From contig OZ007575.1 of assembly GCA_963931925.1 (NCBI GenBank), forward strand, positions 28,803,752 through 28,867,751: a DNA stretch of 64,000 nucleotides. Reading direction: 5' to 3'. The first letter of the stretch is position 1. Every line of letters begins with the position of its first letter. The translations under genes and the position numbers were made by a program. The notes under the pieces were generated by a model, which saw nothing but the letters and a program-made list of their open reading frames with translations, was not told the DNA's origin and ran no database searches. The stretch is from Onchidella celtica (Eukaryota; Mollusca; Gastropoda; Systellommatophora; Onchidiidae). Positions 1-13,100 of the stretch are shown piece after piece.

Positions 1-3000
1 CAGTTATGAAATTTCAGCAAAACACTTTCACTGATGTGGATCCATTATGATATGTCAATTCTGTACTCCTAAAACATACTAACATGAAACATGTAGTAAA
101 TAGTAAACTACTGCCTAGTGAAAACTGATGCAAACATAAATAATCAAAGACAGCTTGTACAAAACTGAGCGTATTTAGAACTGATGTCAGGAACTCTTGG
201 GCTACATCAAATTCTGACATTGCAGAATGAATCTATGAAGAGTTAACAAGATGGCAGACTGCAAAAGTTAAGGATACAAAGTATATAGCATACTTTTAAG
301 TTAAGTTATAAAAAGATCCAAACAAGCTCAAATGCAAAGGCAACAAAATCAAAACTGAAATTGTTTCAAGATTACAACTGGTAGAGACTAACAGATGTCT
401 GTAGATACTTCAAATGAAATGACAATTATTTTAGTCAAACATTCTACATTTTACATCCCACATACGATTGACACACAAGTGACAAAATTATTTGGCAGTT
501 GAAAGGAATTCCAAGTAGCCTGACAACCCCATGACTCTATGCACAAGAAAATACCTGCTATCCGATCCAACCCACAACGAAGTATTTGAAAAGAAAAACA
601 AGCAGTGTCACCACCGATCAACAGAAATTTGATGTATGTAACAGTGCAATGCTGGAACTAACATAAATGTGACAAGTCCAGACAAAATGTGAATAAATAA
701 ATGATACCACAGCAAACATGCCATTTTGCAGCCACCAAGTACATTTCCAGTACAGTATTACTCTGGCACTAAATTCACAGAAACACTGCAGCAACACCAA
801 CCAGTACTAAATATATTTCAGGACCAACGAATGCTTAGCATCAGTTACTGATCAAACAATAAAGAAAGTAAGTCTCAAAATATTTTTAAAGGTTACATTT
901 GATACTCAGATCATAACGGGACCACTGATAATTTTCAATACTAAGGCGTCTATTTTTCAAAATATATTTTTTTTCTGTTTATTTCGTTTACAAGTGGTGT
1001 CCTCTATCGGCTTTTAATGGAAGGACACTCCTGGCTGGTTGCCAGCTTGTACAGCAGTGCTTAAGTCCTAAACTGGGGCAATTTTTAAAAGACATATGCC
1101 TCTCACATTGAAAACAACATTATGCATCTATGTTTTTTTTATTGCTACCCTTCTGAACGCCAGTCAGGTCTACGTCAGGCATCAATGTGTTAAAAGCATC
1201 ATTAATATTAAAATCGGCCACAAAATAAGCAAAAAGAAAAATCTGCATGCTAAGTCTCAAATGAATCTCAGTCACACACGTTTTGGTGCTTTTCAGGGTA
1301 TTGATTTCCATGATTTATATATTAGTATATCAAGTAAACTGTACAAACGGTTAACAGTTGCACAAATTCAGGCACACTCAAGGTGAGGGAACAGTGCTCG
1401 TGAGAGATGTAAAATGTGAGTAATCATGGTTTATTTGTATTTGGTTTATGTTTTGCTGGATTAATCAGAAATTTAATGTCACTGCACTGCCTCTCCAAGC
1501 ACAGCTGGGTACCTACCCTAGTTAGAAATATTTTTAGTATACACCCCCCTCCCCCATATATATATATAAGCAGTCCGTCCTTCCAATATGAACATAATGT
1601 AGGCCCAACAAGCTAAAGCATTATAAATGCCACTGTGATGACACATTTGCCCAATCATTTTTATATCATTTTCAGACAGCATGAAAAAGCATCACTGCTT
1701 TGCAAATCTTGTGACTTGTGCAAAAGTGGTTCCATGTCAAAATTCAGACTTTGAAGGCTCGATACAAAACTTCATGCTTTTCAGAAACAAACCTCATTTT
1801 ATCTGAGACATTAGGCCCTACCTCAAAAATACTTTAAAATGACTTCAGCAATTGTGTTATGATTGTGACCATAATTTGAGCTTAAACACCAGCCCTTCAT
1901 ATACCTTTCCAGTTCCAGTTATCTAATGCACCAAATTTGTGATCCTAATTAGTTTACACTTATGTGATTTGGTAGTTTAAATTGTGATATGTCATTTGTT
2001 AATATTAGGAGAAAAACCCAAACAGATTTCTTCAGTTTGCAGTATGTTTGTGGAGGTAGAATGGAAACTAAAAGAATAGTTAACTGATGAACTTTTGATT
2101 TAAGGAAATTGAGACAGTGGAAAAATGTTAAATAGGTACAAGTCCACTTTCTTGGGGTTGCCTCATTTTCACTAAACATAAGGCTGATAAATATGTGAAG
2201 AAATCTAATATGAAAATCACAATATCAATAGATGTTGCCTAACAGGCAAGACAAATCAATCAAAATACTACATTACATTAGTTTGTGCAGTTTACAAAGA
2301 ACAGCTAATAATGAGGTTTGCCGCCGACAGTGTTTAATGAAACAAATCTTGAATTTTCAGCATTACTAAGAAAGAAAAGTTGTATTTCATTTCACTTACA
2401 TTTTGTTTCCTCATTCATAGCAGTTCTTCACTTGTCCAACAGTTAGGCACACAAATCAAGCAAGTTGAAGTAAGAAAAGAAAAAGGTGCTAGATCTATAT
2501 CAACGGGTACATATATATCTCACTCTTCAAAAAAGCCTTGCTCAGCCCACTGAAGCACACTGTTTGCTGCCTCTATCACTCTGTAAATCTCCTAGGAAAC
2601 ACTACCATACCTTCACACACCTGAAAACTCTTTCATTCAGTTAGTAAGGTTTGAGAAATAAATGAAATGAAACAATCTTGGATAAAAGAAGTTTCAAGGT
2701 CAATTCAATCTGGATTTAAGATTTAAAGTGAATGGTGAGCTTAAATTCTTGTCAAGTTCTTACTACTGTGACAGTACTTGCCAAATACAAAAGTTTACAA
2801 GAGATGTAAAATACAGTTAATATTGCACCCTGTTTTATTCTTTATTCAATTTCAATTTCGTGATGACCAAAACCATGTCATACAAAATTATAAACCAAAT
2901 AGACAGATAGAGCACATTTCATTGTATGCATTGATGTTCAAACATGAATTTGCCTTACAGAAGCATATATGATCTTTTTCCATAACTGAGCAGTACAGGT

Positions 3001-3600
3001 CAATGGGCACCTATGTGCAACATCATGAAAAGAGAAATTTGTTCCATTTACTGCAGTGGTTTTTCAGTTATTTCACAGACATTCTGCATGCTGTAGAAGG
3101 TCCATTAAGAAGAAGAATTCAGAGTACGTGAGACACATTTTGCTAAGTAATACATGATGGTAGAACAGTTACTTTACCATAATATTATTTCATTAGCATA
3201 GTTGCATTACAATCAAAACATATTTCAGTTGGTAAATATGCATTTGAGCTTTAATTTTTGTTCTTTTTTTTTTTTTCATTTCAATTTCATTTCAAATTTT
3301 TTTTAACTTAATTTTTAATTTTCATTTATTTATTTGTTTTCCAAATAAGAAATTATGGCAGCTGCAGCATATTATGGTAAAGTAATTTTTGGCCCATCCT
3401 GTAGTTTGTCTGCTTCATGTCAGTCAAAATGTCAGAGGTCAGTGACCCTTGTGGATCTCCTGAGCAATTAATTCAATCTACATGAAAGCTGAGACAACTA
3501 AATGTGGTGTTTCACATCGTTCACATTGTGCAAAGGTGATCATTTTGGACTTATCATGGTATCATGAGAGTATCGATGGTAGTCACATATTGCAACATCT
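1..3600. other. AT-rich sequence, probably C2CD5 intron; no gene recognised
   Basis: No exon matching the next part of C2CD5 (serine-rich linker, then the FPFFTLTAFPPGF region) was found by eye on the minus strand. Open frames here are short and show no recognisable motif. Long T- and A-rich tracts occur near 3267-3345. Confidence 0.5.
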
Positions 3601-3615
3601 ATGCATTCAAAACCT

Positions 3616-3766
3616 GTCATGTCCTAGGCCAAATAAGAAGGACTGAAAGACCAATAAAATGCACTTGAGAATGTTAGGCATGCGGTTCATTTTCATGGCA
3701 TCAACAGAACTAACAGCACTGCCTTGTGTTAAACCAATTTAAATAATATGTCTCAAAAATGGTACC
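3616..3766. repeat. Dispersed ~150-bp repeat, copy 1
   Basis: This block resembles 16833-16976 in the same orientation. Both run from GTCATGTCCTAG, through AAAATGCAC and GGTTCATTTT, to AAACCAATTTAAATAATA and CTCAAAAATGGTACC. Identity is roughly 75-80% by eye. No terminal inverted repeat or tail was identified, so the class is unknown. It lies left of exon 8. Confidence 0.8.
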
Positions 3767-3986
3767 TGCCCTTCTGGTCTTCAAAGCCATTTACAGCACA
3801 AAGCTGTATTTATTATGAACAAGGAAATGGAATAATGAATTACAAAATAAATGCATAATAAGATAATATTATACTAGGGCATATATCATTTCTCTAAAAA
3901 TGAATGCAAGATGAAGAAACCTGGTTTAATCCTACTATAAAACTGCTTATTATTTTTGTTTGTTCCCATGCTACATTTGTGCTTAC

Positions 3987-4124
3987 TCTTTAAGTGGTGA
4001 CAAGACAGGTGGTATCACAGCTGGAGATAACTGACCAAGCTGTGCTCGTGTAAGAGACACTGCAGTTCCGATGGCCCTCACAACTATGCCTGACTCTCCT
4101 TCCAGGTCAAAGTTTTGGAAATAC
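3987..4124 (-). CDS. C2CD5: C2CD5 coding exon 8
   Basis: Acceptor gccttag|GTATTT and donor AAAGA|GTAAGC, 138 nt. It encodes YFQNFDLEGESGIVVRAIGT then AVSLTRAQLGQLSPAVIPPVLSPLK. It matches YLQCFDLEGESGLVVRAIGTACTL and the start of the vertebrate linker. No following exon was recognised in 1-3986. Confidence 0.93.
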
Positions 4125-7100
4125 CTAAGGCACAGAAGAATGACATGAGAACTGAACGACATCAGTGTATATTTCTGTCCATCTAATTCATACTTTTGAA
4201 TTTTTATAGGAGGCACACAAAACAATTATTAAAAGTTGGTTTGCAAGTTTAAATTCCAGGTAAGGGGTTACATGATTGATTCATTGAAGATGCAATGCTT
4301 CAAATGTCAAATTGCTTAAAATATAGAATGGCTGTTGTAAAATACCATCTATTTATCTAGCAAAAAATTCTTCTGATTTAATTCTCCTGATACTGTTGTA
4401 TAAGAAATGAATATGGAACCTACTGGAAAGTTTGCCGGAATTTGCTTGAGGCAATGTTTTAACCCGAAGATGAAAATTTCTTAATCCCCAACACAGCATT
4501 TCCACTTTAATTAAATTGTTAAGTGCATGTTCAAATTTCATGATCTACCATGGGTACAACTGCATTGTTACAGCTGTGAATGATGAGTCCCAATGAGTCA
4601 TAATTAAGTTTCACTTAATTAAAAGCACAGTTACCCTAGAACTGCATTGCCCCCCATTTCCATAACTTTGACACCAAGTTTTCTCTGTAGGGTTCCTGAA
4701 ATGAAATCATAGTGGTCGCTTTAAGTTTTCAAATATATAAAATCTACTAAAGGTTTCAGCATAATAGCTATAGATAAAAATATGCTGTGACCAAAGAGAA
4801 ATAAAGAATTATGTTCATCAATCTCAACCGACAAGCTCAGACACTGGAGCGTTATTTGAACACTACATTTTGAAGCTCACTCTTACTTATTTACTAGCTT
4901 TGATTACAAACTTATCTGATATTAGATACCTATTCACAGCATATACTACACTGATTTCACACAGACCACTGTGCTAAATGTATTGAAATTGAAATCCAGT
5001 GTGATGTTCACCAGATATTGGAACGATAAAAGCATATTGTGATCAGCACTCATTACCATGATCACAGTTACTCTAGAACTGCATCCTACCGCAAAGCTGA
5101 AATGCCCAGTCACTCTTCCAATCCATTTTAGAGAAAGATACAGTGGAGCCCGTATAGATCAAAGTCGTCGGGAAGTGAATTACACTTCAATTTACTTCTG
5201 AGCAGAGAAATTACAACCGTTAGATTATTTGCCCCCTACCATAAATGTAATTACATCCCCTTGCAGACCCCCCACTCCCCAACATACACACACCCACAAA
5301 ATGGCATAGGAACCTGTATGAGTCATGAGATCTTTTATCTATTTTTTTTCTTCAGAAATGACCATACCCTTGTATTGAATGGCTTAGGCCTCGTAGTTCT
5401 GGTCAGCAAACTCTGTTCTCTGTCTTTATCTTGGCCACATGTATTGTGTGTGACGTTGTCATCAACCGATAGAGACATTCTCCCGTGCATTATGTTTAAA
5501 TGCAACACGTTGCTATCACAGTATCAGTGGTGTGGAATTACACAGTGTAACAATGCCGCATTCGTCCCCTCTCCCCATCAAGTGTAGTGTGGTGAATGCG
5601 TCAACACTGCAGCGATGTATTGGCAGTACTGAAGTGCTAAAAACCTCATGTAAGTGAGGTCTTTGTTTCTCCAGGGCTTTACCATAACTTTTACAGTCAT
5701 GTGGTGCTGTATAGCTTAGTGAGCATAAGTGTGTAGCAGAATGGCTCTATGTGAGCATGGTGGACACACTGTAAGGCTCGTGGTTCTCTTGTGTGTATGT
5801 TCTACGGTATACTGTGTCTTGGCTGTACCTCTTGTGGTTACGGCAGCTATCGATAAATTTACTGGTCAATATGCGAGCATCATCTCGCGTACATGTGTTG
5901 TTGGTTGATACCATTGGTCATTAGGGCTGATTCACGCTGCGTGCAGGGACCCCACCCATACCACCGCCACCCTCCGTGGCATGTTTCTTGCTTGGTCGCA
6001 CAGACACATTAGAAGGCTCTACAGCCTACACATGGCATCATTTTTAGCACCTCTACCCCCTCCCTTTGATCCCTGCAAAGAGTAAAGAGTTGTTGAACAG
6101 GCCTATGTCAGCGTGGTTGCGGAAATTGTTTTTTAAGGCCACGGGGCTGGACATCAGAAGTTACACTGAAGATGAGCACGACGGTCAGTTCGATTTATCA
6201 GAATTGGGACAGTTCGAACTCGAATTAGCAGTAAATGTTTAATAGAGATAAAGAAGGAAAAAAAACATCATTTCAAAATCACCTTGATTTAACAGAAATT
6301 TGAATTACCAAAGTTTGGTTTACATGGACTCCACTGTAAATATAGTAAATCAACTATGACAACAAAAGGATAAAACATCTTTCAAAAATACTTTTTTTCT
6401 CTTAATAAGTAATTGAGGATTAACCTGCAAGTTTTGAGAAAAGTCTTTGTCTTGCTTCATTTGATGCTCTTGGTGTTCTGATTTTCTCAATCCATTGGTA
6501 TTCTGGATCATCATTCACGACAAGCTCTTCTATGAAACCCAGTATGTTTTGCATCCGCCAGCCAGAAGGAACTGCACATGCTAATTTGAATATTAAAAAA
6601 ATTTGGTATTTAAAGAAAATGCATGAAGAACAACCATAAAACACTCATCTTTCAAAATGTCTAATTTTAACACAATCTTCATTGCTTCAGTCCCAATTAA
6701 GTCATCTCAATGCCCATTTTTGGGGGGAGCAAGTGGTGTGCCTGATTATGTAGTGCTCCAAATAACCAGCAGAAAAACACTATCACTAACTCAAATAACA
6801 TGAAAAGTAAGCCAGGAAGTGGTTTCTTACTTTCAGTCTCCAGTCATTTGATGTCTGTTGGGCATTTTCTTTTCTTGTTTTAGCATGACATGCTTTCCCT
6901 TATAGCAAACAGAGAATGATGACCATTGATTATTTTGAGTGAACGGTTTGAGGGCTGTGGTTCATCTACAAAAACTGATTGGGGCTGAATCAGTTAATGG
7001 TTTAAGTGAAGTATATCACAATCTTATTCATATTTTAATTTAGGAACCTTTCACATGGATAGGTTATCACATGTACTTGGCAGTCCCATTATTCTGATAA

Positions 7101-10100
7101 ATGCAATTCCCATTCCTTATGTTATGTGTTATGAAATCAAATTGGTGTGCAACACGAGCAGGGATTTAAGAACAGCTCCCATCACAGCCTTGGCAAGTAT
7201 GATTAATTTATGTATTTCTTTATGCCAAATGTCAGTGATACTTACATTGGTGATGATGGAATATGACAAAATATAGATTCCTTTTCTCTTTCTTACTTAA
7301 GATCTTTCTGATTTGCATACCTCTTGTCGCTACAATAACACCCCTCCCCAAGGACCGTAAGGACAATTCATTACCAAAAAAACTGTAGCTAAGAATACTG
7401 CATCATTTTAAAAAATCAATGATAAAAATTTGGCACATTATAAGACACAACTATTTCAATAAAATTGTGATTTATACCCAAACCCCCATGCCCTATACCC
7501 TTTTATCTTAAGTTAATAAGGAGATTAAAATATCATACTGATTTTTATAGTGAAACATATAATCTTAAGCTATACTAAGAACTGCAACTTTTTGTTAAAG
7601 CTTATTCTACCACAATAGATAGGGTATTGCATAATTACTAGCAGAAGACACGCATATTGCTGTAGTTACATGCCCAAATAAAAATGGTCCATCTTAAGCA
7701 CTTGCATCCAAAAAGCATCTTCCAGACCCTCATAAAATTTAATCTGTAATATTATGCACATGAATTTTCAATGAAAGTTAAAATTTTCATGAATTTCTTC
7801 AGTGCATCAAAGGCAAAGTGAGGAAACAAAAATTTACAGAACTTACTGCAGAAGAACTGGATGCCACAAGACGACTGCCTGAACTTGTTAAAATCACTGA
7901 ACAACTCAACCCTAACTTGTACATTCAGTTCACCTCTCAAACCTGCAGAAAGTTTTATAAGTATGACTGTTTAATTCTCTCAAAAACAAAACTGGCAAAA
8001 CAATGTAAAAAAAAAAAGCACAGTATCTGTCTTTATCATGACAAAGAGAGTGCTGCTTTTGTTATTGTTTAAGGGTTGTTGTTTTTTTGGGGGGGGGGGG
8101 GGGTTAAAAGTAAGTAGTCCAAACTGTCCCGCTAAAGGGGCAAAATCCCAACATTACAAGGCTACTACAGCTGTGTATTTATGTAAAACGGCATGCATCC
8201 TACATCAAAATAAAGTTCAGTGCAATGTTTAATGTGTGTAGCTGCGTGTTTTTATTACTTGAACAAGACATAGTCATGCCGTTTTTGTCCTGAGCCAAGA
8301 GTGCCAATCTGACTCCCTCATAACAAAGTGTCGCAGAGTGTCACGCCGATGTATCACATGGGTTTGAAAATAACTCGCACAGAAAGCCAGATAAATGAGG
8401 TTTAATTCAATGTATTTTTCATCGTGTTTTGAGTTGAAATTCCTTTAAAAATCATTTGTTGAAAAGTTTGTTAACCGAGAAACTGGCGGAAACTTTCATA
8501 GATCAGGATCAAAATTATACCCAAATGAATCTCATCCTTTGTATTATAAGGGTGTGCCAAAATCAGACATGGGGCATGTTTCGGCGCAAAGCGCCAATTA
8601 TTTTTATAGACCCGCCCAATGCTTGATTTCGTCACCTTTGTCCAATTCTCAGTGCTAAGTCAATGGGGACACGATTGACCTCCTTTTCAATTAAAGAAAA
8701 CCAAAAAACATTATTTTTGTCTCCCTTGTAAGAGTTCACAAAAAACTGACGTTGGATGAAGTTTGATGACTAAAAAAAGTAAAGTGCGATGCTTGTATTA
8801 CCACTGTACTCCTCGAAAAAAACTGAGCATAATGTACACCCTTTGACTTGGAAACTGAGAATTTTCAATGCTGTGACCCAATAAACCGTTATTTTACGGA
8901 TGGTTTTTTTTAATTTGCAAAAGGTAGCAAATTCGAGGTGTTTTTTCACTTTTGAAAATGACATAACTTTCAAAGCCTTTAAGCCAGAACAATAAATTTG
9001 GTACCAAAATCTTTAGAAAAGCAAGCTCCATCAGATTAGACATAATGGGGACACGATTGACCTCCTTTTCAATTAAAGAAAACCAAAAAACATTATTTTT
9101 GTCTCCCTTGTAAGAGTTCACAAAAAACTGACGTTGGATGAAGTTTGATGACTAAAAAAAGTAAAGTGCGATGCTTGTATTACCATTGTACCCCTCGAAA
9201 AAAACTGAGCATAATGTACACCCTTTGACTTGGAAACTGAGAATTTTCAATGCTGTGACCCAATAAACCGTTATTTTACGGATGGTTTTTTTTATTTGCA
9301 AAAGGTAGCAAATTCGAGGTGTTTTTTCACTTTTGAAAATGACATAACTTTCAAAGCCTTTAAGCCAGAACAATAAATTTGGTACCAAAATCTTTAGAAA
9401 AGCAAGCTCCATCAGATTAGACATAACTTTCAAAGAGAGTGAGATATAACCAGTGAAATATGATAAGTAAAAATCAGTTTCGACTACCTATTAAAAGACT
9501 GTTTCTGAGAGTTATTCATTTCGATTAAGTGTTTAATTTTTCTTGGGCAAACAACATAAATCAGTAAATTTGTCAATTTTTTAAAGCAAATATTTGTCCA
9601 AAAAAAGAAAAATGTCAATCAAAGAGCAAGTCTTTTAATTTTAATCAGACCTAATTTTGACACTACAAAATACTTCCTGCTTTTTCTGCACAATTATGTC
9701 TACATTTCTCTTCACAAATTCAACAATTCAAAGGATATTTTTGTTAGGAAAAATCAAAGTGAAGAGGGCTTCACCTAGTCTCTGTATATGTTTGTAGTAC
9801 TGGTAAAAAGTCACATTGAATTTTCATTGAGGTACTTTGCTGACACCATTGATTTTAGTTCAGAGTTTAAGAGAAGTCATTGTCTAGAGGCTACTTGAGG
9901 GAAAATGAATTTTTATCTAGCTGATTTGTGCTTGTGGTTAGGAGAGTAATGAATTGGCACTGCTGAAGACAGATCATGCAAAAGTTCTTATTTAACCCTT
10001 TTACGTGAAATTTATTTGCCAAGACACAACAGAGTAACAATTTAATATATTCCTCACCCTAGAACTGTTTACCCATAACCCTCTTATTGCTCACTAAAAA

Positions 10101-13100
10101 ACTGAAAAATACGTGCTAAAATTTTTCTGACTCATTCTGGTCACTCATTTTGGTCAGTAAAATCAGTAAAAATCGCCACAAAACGCAACCAAACAACAAC
10201 TACTTTCATTGTCAGCTGTACTTCCTGGAAACCAAGCAGATGTGCCAGATTTTTTATTTGGCTTCTCAGCCAAAATAAATTTAACCGCACATATAGAGAG
10301 CCACGGTCGTGGCCTGTTGCACTTTACCAATGGGCCACGATCATGGCCCGTCGCATTAAGAGGGTTAAGTATTTCAAATTCATGCTGGATGCCGTTAAGT
10401 TTAATTGAAATTTCTGGTGTTGAAATACTTCTTCAGTCAGTTTACACTGTCATTTCTTGATTTAAGCATGTTTGGGAAAATAAAATCTCGCATGTTCTAA
10501 AATCTTATGGCCAGTGGCATGGAAGCACTGCCACATTCACGGTACTCATTCCTCTCTTTAACCTGTCAGAATTTCTAAACAAAGTTGTCCTTTTTCCTTT
10601 TGTCATATGCATAAAACACAAATAACAACAGGGTTCAGCAAAGATAAAATCTGGGAACTTTCAAGGTCCAGATTTGTCTAAAGGATATATTCTCAAACAT
10701 ACGATACTTACCATGCATGGTGTCATAAATTGGAAACCAGCCACTGATAATATTGGGTGTCTCACGCGTGAGTAATGGATTCAGGTCAATATAAACCTTT
10801 CCAATTGTGTCATGTGCACTGTAAGTATCATAATCTAGTACTCTGAAAGAAAGAATACAATAAAAATGCTTCTGTAACTGTAAGTACAGAGCTAAAACCA
10901 GACAAAATAGCAGGTTACGTTGGTGAAGGATTTGTTGACAAAAAAAGGAAAAGACTGCTCAAAGATTTTGTTGATAACATATTACTAAAAGATTCACATA
11001 AGAACACTAAGCTAAGGTGGTTTTCATTTCATATACGGCAGACAAGCAAACTATGCAGGACGCATGTAATCACTGACCTGGCTAAATCATTTCAGTCTTC
11101 CCACTTCCATACTCACAAAACCATTAAAATGCAATTCAGATGAGATGATGTGGATAGCCACAGGTCTGGCATTGTTTTCCATATAAAACCACTGCCACCT
11201 GACAATGAAACTGTGCTTGAAAAAGTTTAAAATTTTCTCTGCGCTAAATTATTCCTACTTAGGTATGGTAGATGGGACATGTCATTGTCAGCCTGGGAAG
11301 ACAGCTCATCTTTGAGAAGGAAAACTCTGATTTGGGGACAAGGTGGTCTAGAGGCAAGGTGCTCGCCTCTCATGCCAAGGGTCCCGGGTTCTAAACCCGG
11401 GCAGTGCAGGCATGTTGGAAATTGGATTTTTCTCATATTTTCAAGTCCCTGGTCCTATTGGGGGGTAGGATCGAGTACCTAGTCTTCTCGGATAAGGACG
11501 AAAAAATTCGGAGGGCCCGTGTGCACGTTAAAGATACCTTGGCAGTTGGAAATCGTAAAGAGCAGGCCGAAAGGCCGCTGCCCGGGTAAAATTGAAAATT
11601 GAAATTAATAGATTAAAAGTTATCCATATCACCCCCACCAGAATTTATTATTCATTATTAAATATATATTGTTATTAATAAATATTCAAATATTATTTGA
11701 GTTGTGTGTTGTGTGAACTGATGTGAGTTGTGAACTGCTGTGAGTTGTGAACTGTTGTGAGTTGTGAACTGCGCCTAACAGGCTGCGTTACAATTTGCTC
11801 TGAGATAGAGAGAGAGAGAGTGAGCGAGACAGGGAGAGAGAAAGAAGCAGTGCAGTGTGTTGAGCGCTTCGCCGGCAGCTCCATTCTGCTCTGTGGTTGA
11901 CATGTTGTTTCTGTAAAGTGCATAGAGCATTTTAAATGGATATGCGCTATATAAATGCTATACATTATTATTATTATTATTTGGAACTCTTGCTTCTGGG
12001 TGGCTATATCCAGTTATGGAAAAGGCTTTGGAAGTAAACACTGTGGAAAAATTCAAAGCTGGCATCCCTAAGGTAGGTTGTGGTTGTCTACAACCTTGAT
12101 CTGAGTGCCCCTGCCAGTGCGGTGGCACCAATATAATGGCTCTGCTGTTCTCTTGAATCTATCTGTGATGTGGACATGGGGGGCATGCCGCATGGGCATC
12201 AGCCTGTCTTACATTTCACACTGCCTGGGTTTGTATCTGATCCATACATCTTATTCCCATCATTAATATTTCAGGAATATTAATCTGAATTATTATGTTG
12301 TTGAAAAGGATTTTACCTTAAATCCAAGGGTTCATCTTGCAGAACTTCATCGTCAACCTAGATGGTGAAATGCAAAAGAAAACCATAACATTCTCTCCCC
12401 CATGCCACAATCATTATTATAAGGAAAAAAGTTGCATGTTACATGAAAAAAAAAAGTGTACTCAAAATAAATCTATGGCAAAATAACAAGTCTTTCACAA
12501 TTACATAGAAAAACAACAACAACATACTAGTACCTGGATTATGTAATTTTTTGTTCACAATTCAAAGACTAAACATTATCAAAATACTAGTATCCAGTGA
12601 TAAACAAAAACATTAACATGCAGGTGGAAGCTGAATTATGACCTACAGTATTACAATAATTTTGTGTTAAAAAAGGCAGTTTTGGCATAAGTTATTCACA
12701 GAACTGTCAGTTCATCACCGATTCTTTTTTTTTTTTCAGTTTTTTTTTATATGGCCTTTAGCGTCTTTACAGACGGTCTTAGCAGCTAGAATATTCACTT
12801 TCACTTTGACTGACAGCTTCTCTCGTGGCTTATTCTACCAATGTTTGACCCGAGAGTGCGATGGCAGTGATTGCAGGTCAGTCTTGTGGGTTCACTTTGG
12901 CGAGTGTTTTCATTCCGCCTCTGTCGTTTTGTCAGGTATGTTTCTTTTGCCTTGAAGTCTATTGCGAGCGTGCCACTGCGCAATTTTTGTCTCCATCTGC
13001 TTCGATCATTTGCAAGGTTCTCCCATTCATTGGGGTCGATGTTGAATGCTTTCATCGTGACCTTGCAAGTGTCTTTGAATCGCAGATGTGGCCTACCTCT

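Noticed and set aside
2520-2620. Possible further C2CD5 exon (minus strand, RQQT-like stretch)
   Set aside because: A short RQQT match to the vertebrate LLRQQT segment appeared, but its surroundings contain stops and do not match in order or phase.
11334-11410. Possible tRNA-Gly gene
   Set aside because: The A/B boxes and CCCGGGTTC arm are tRNA-like, but the same head occurs in three copies, each joined to the same ~600-bp body. It is a SINE head, not a tRNA gene.
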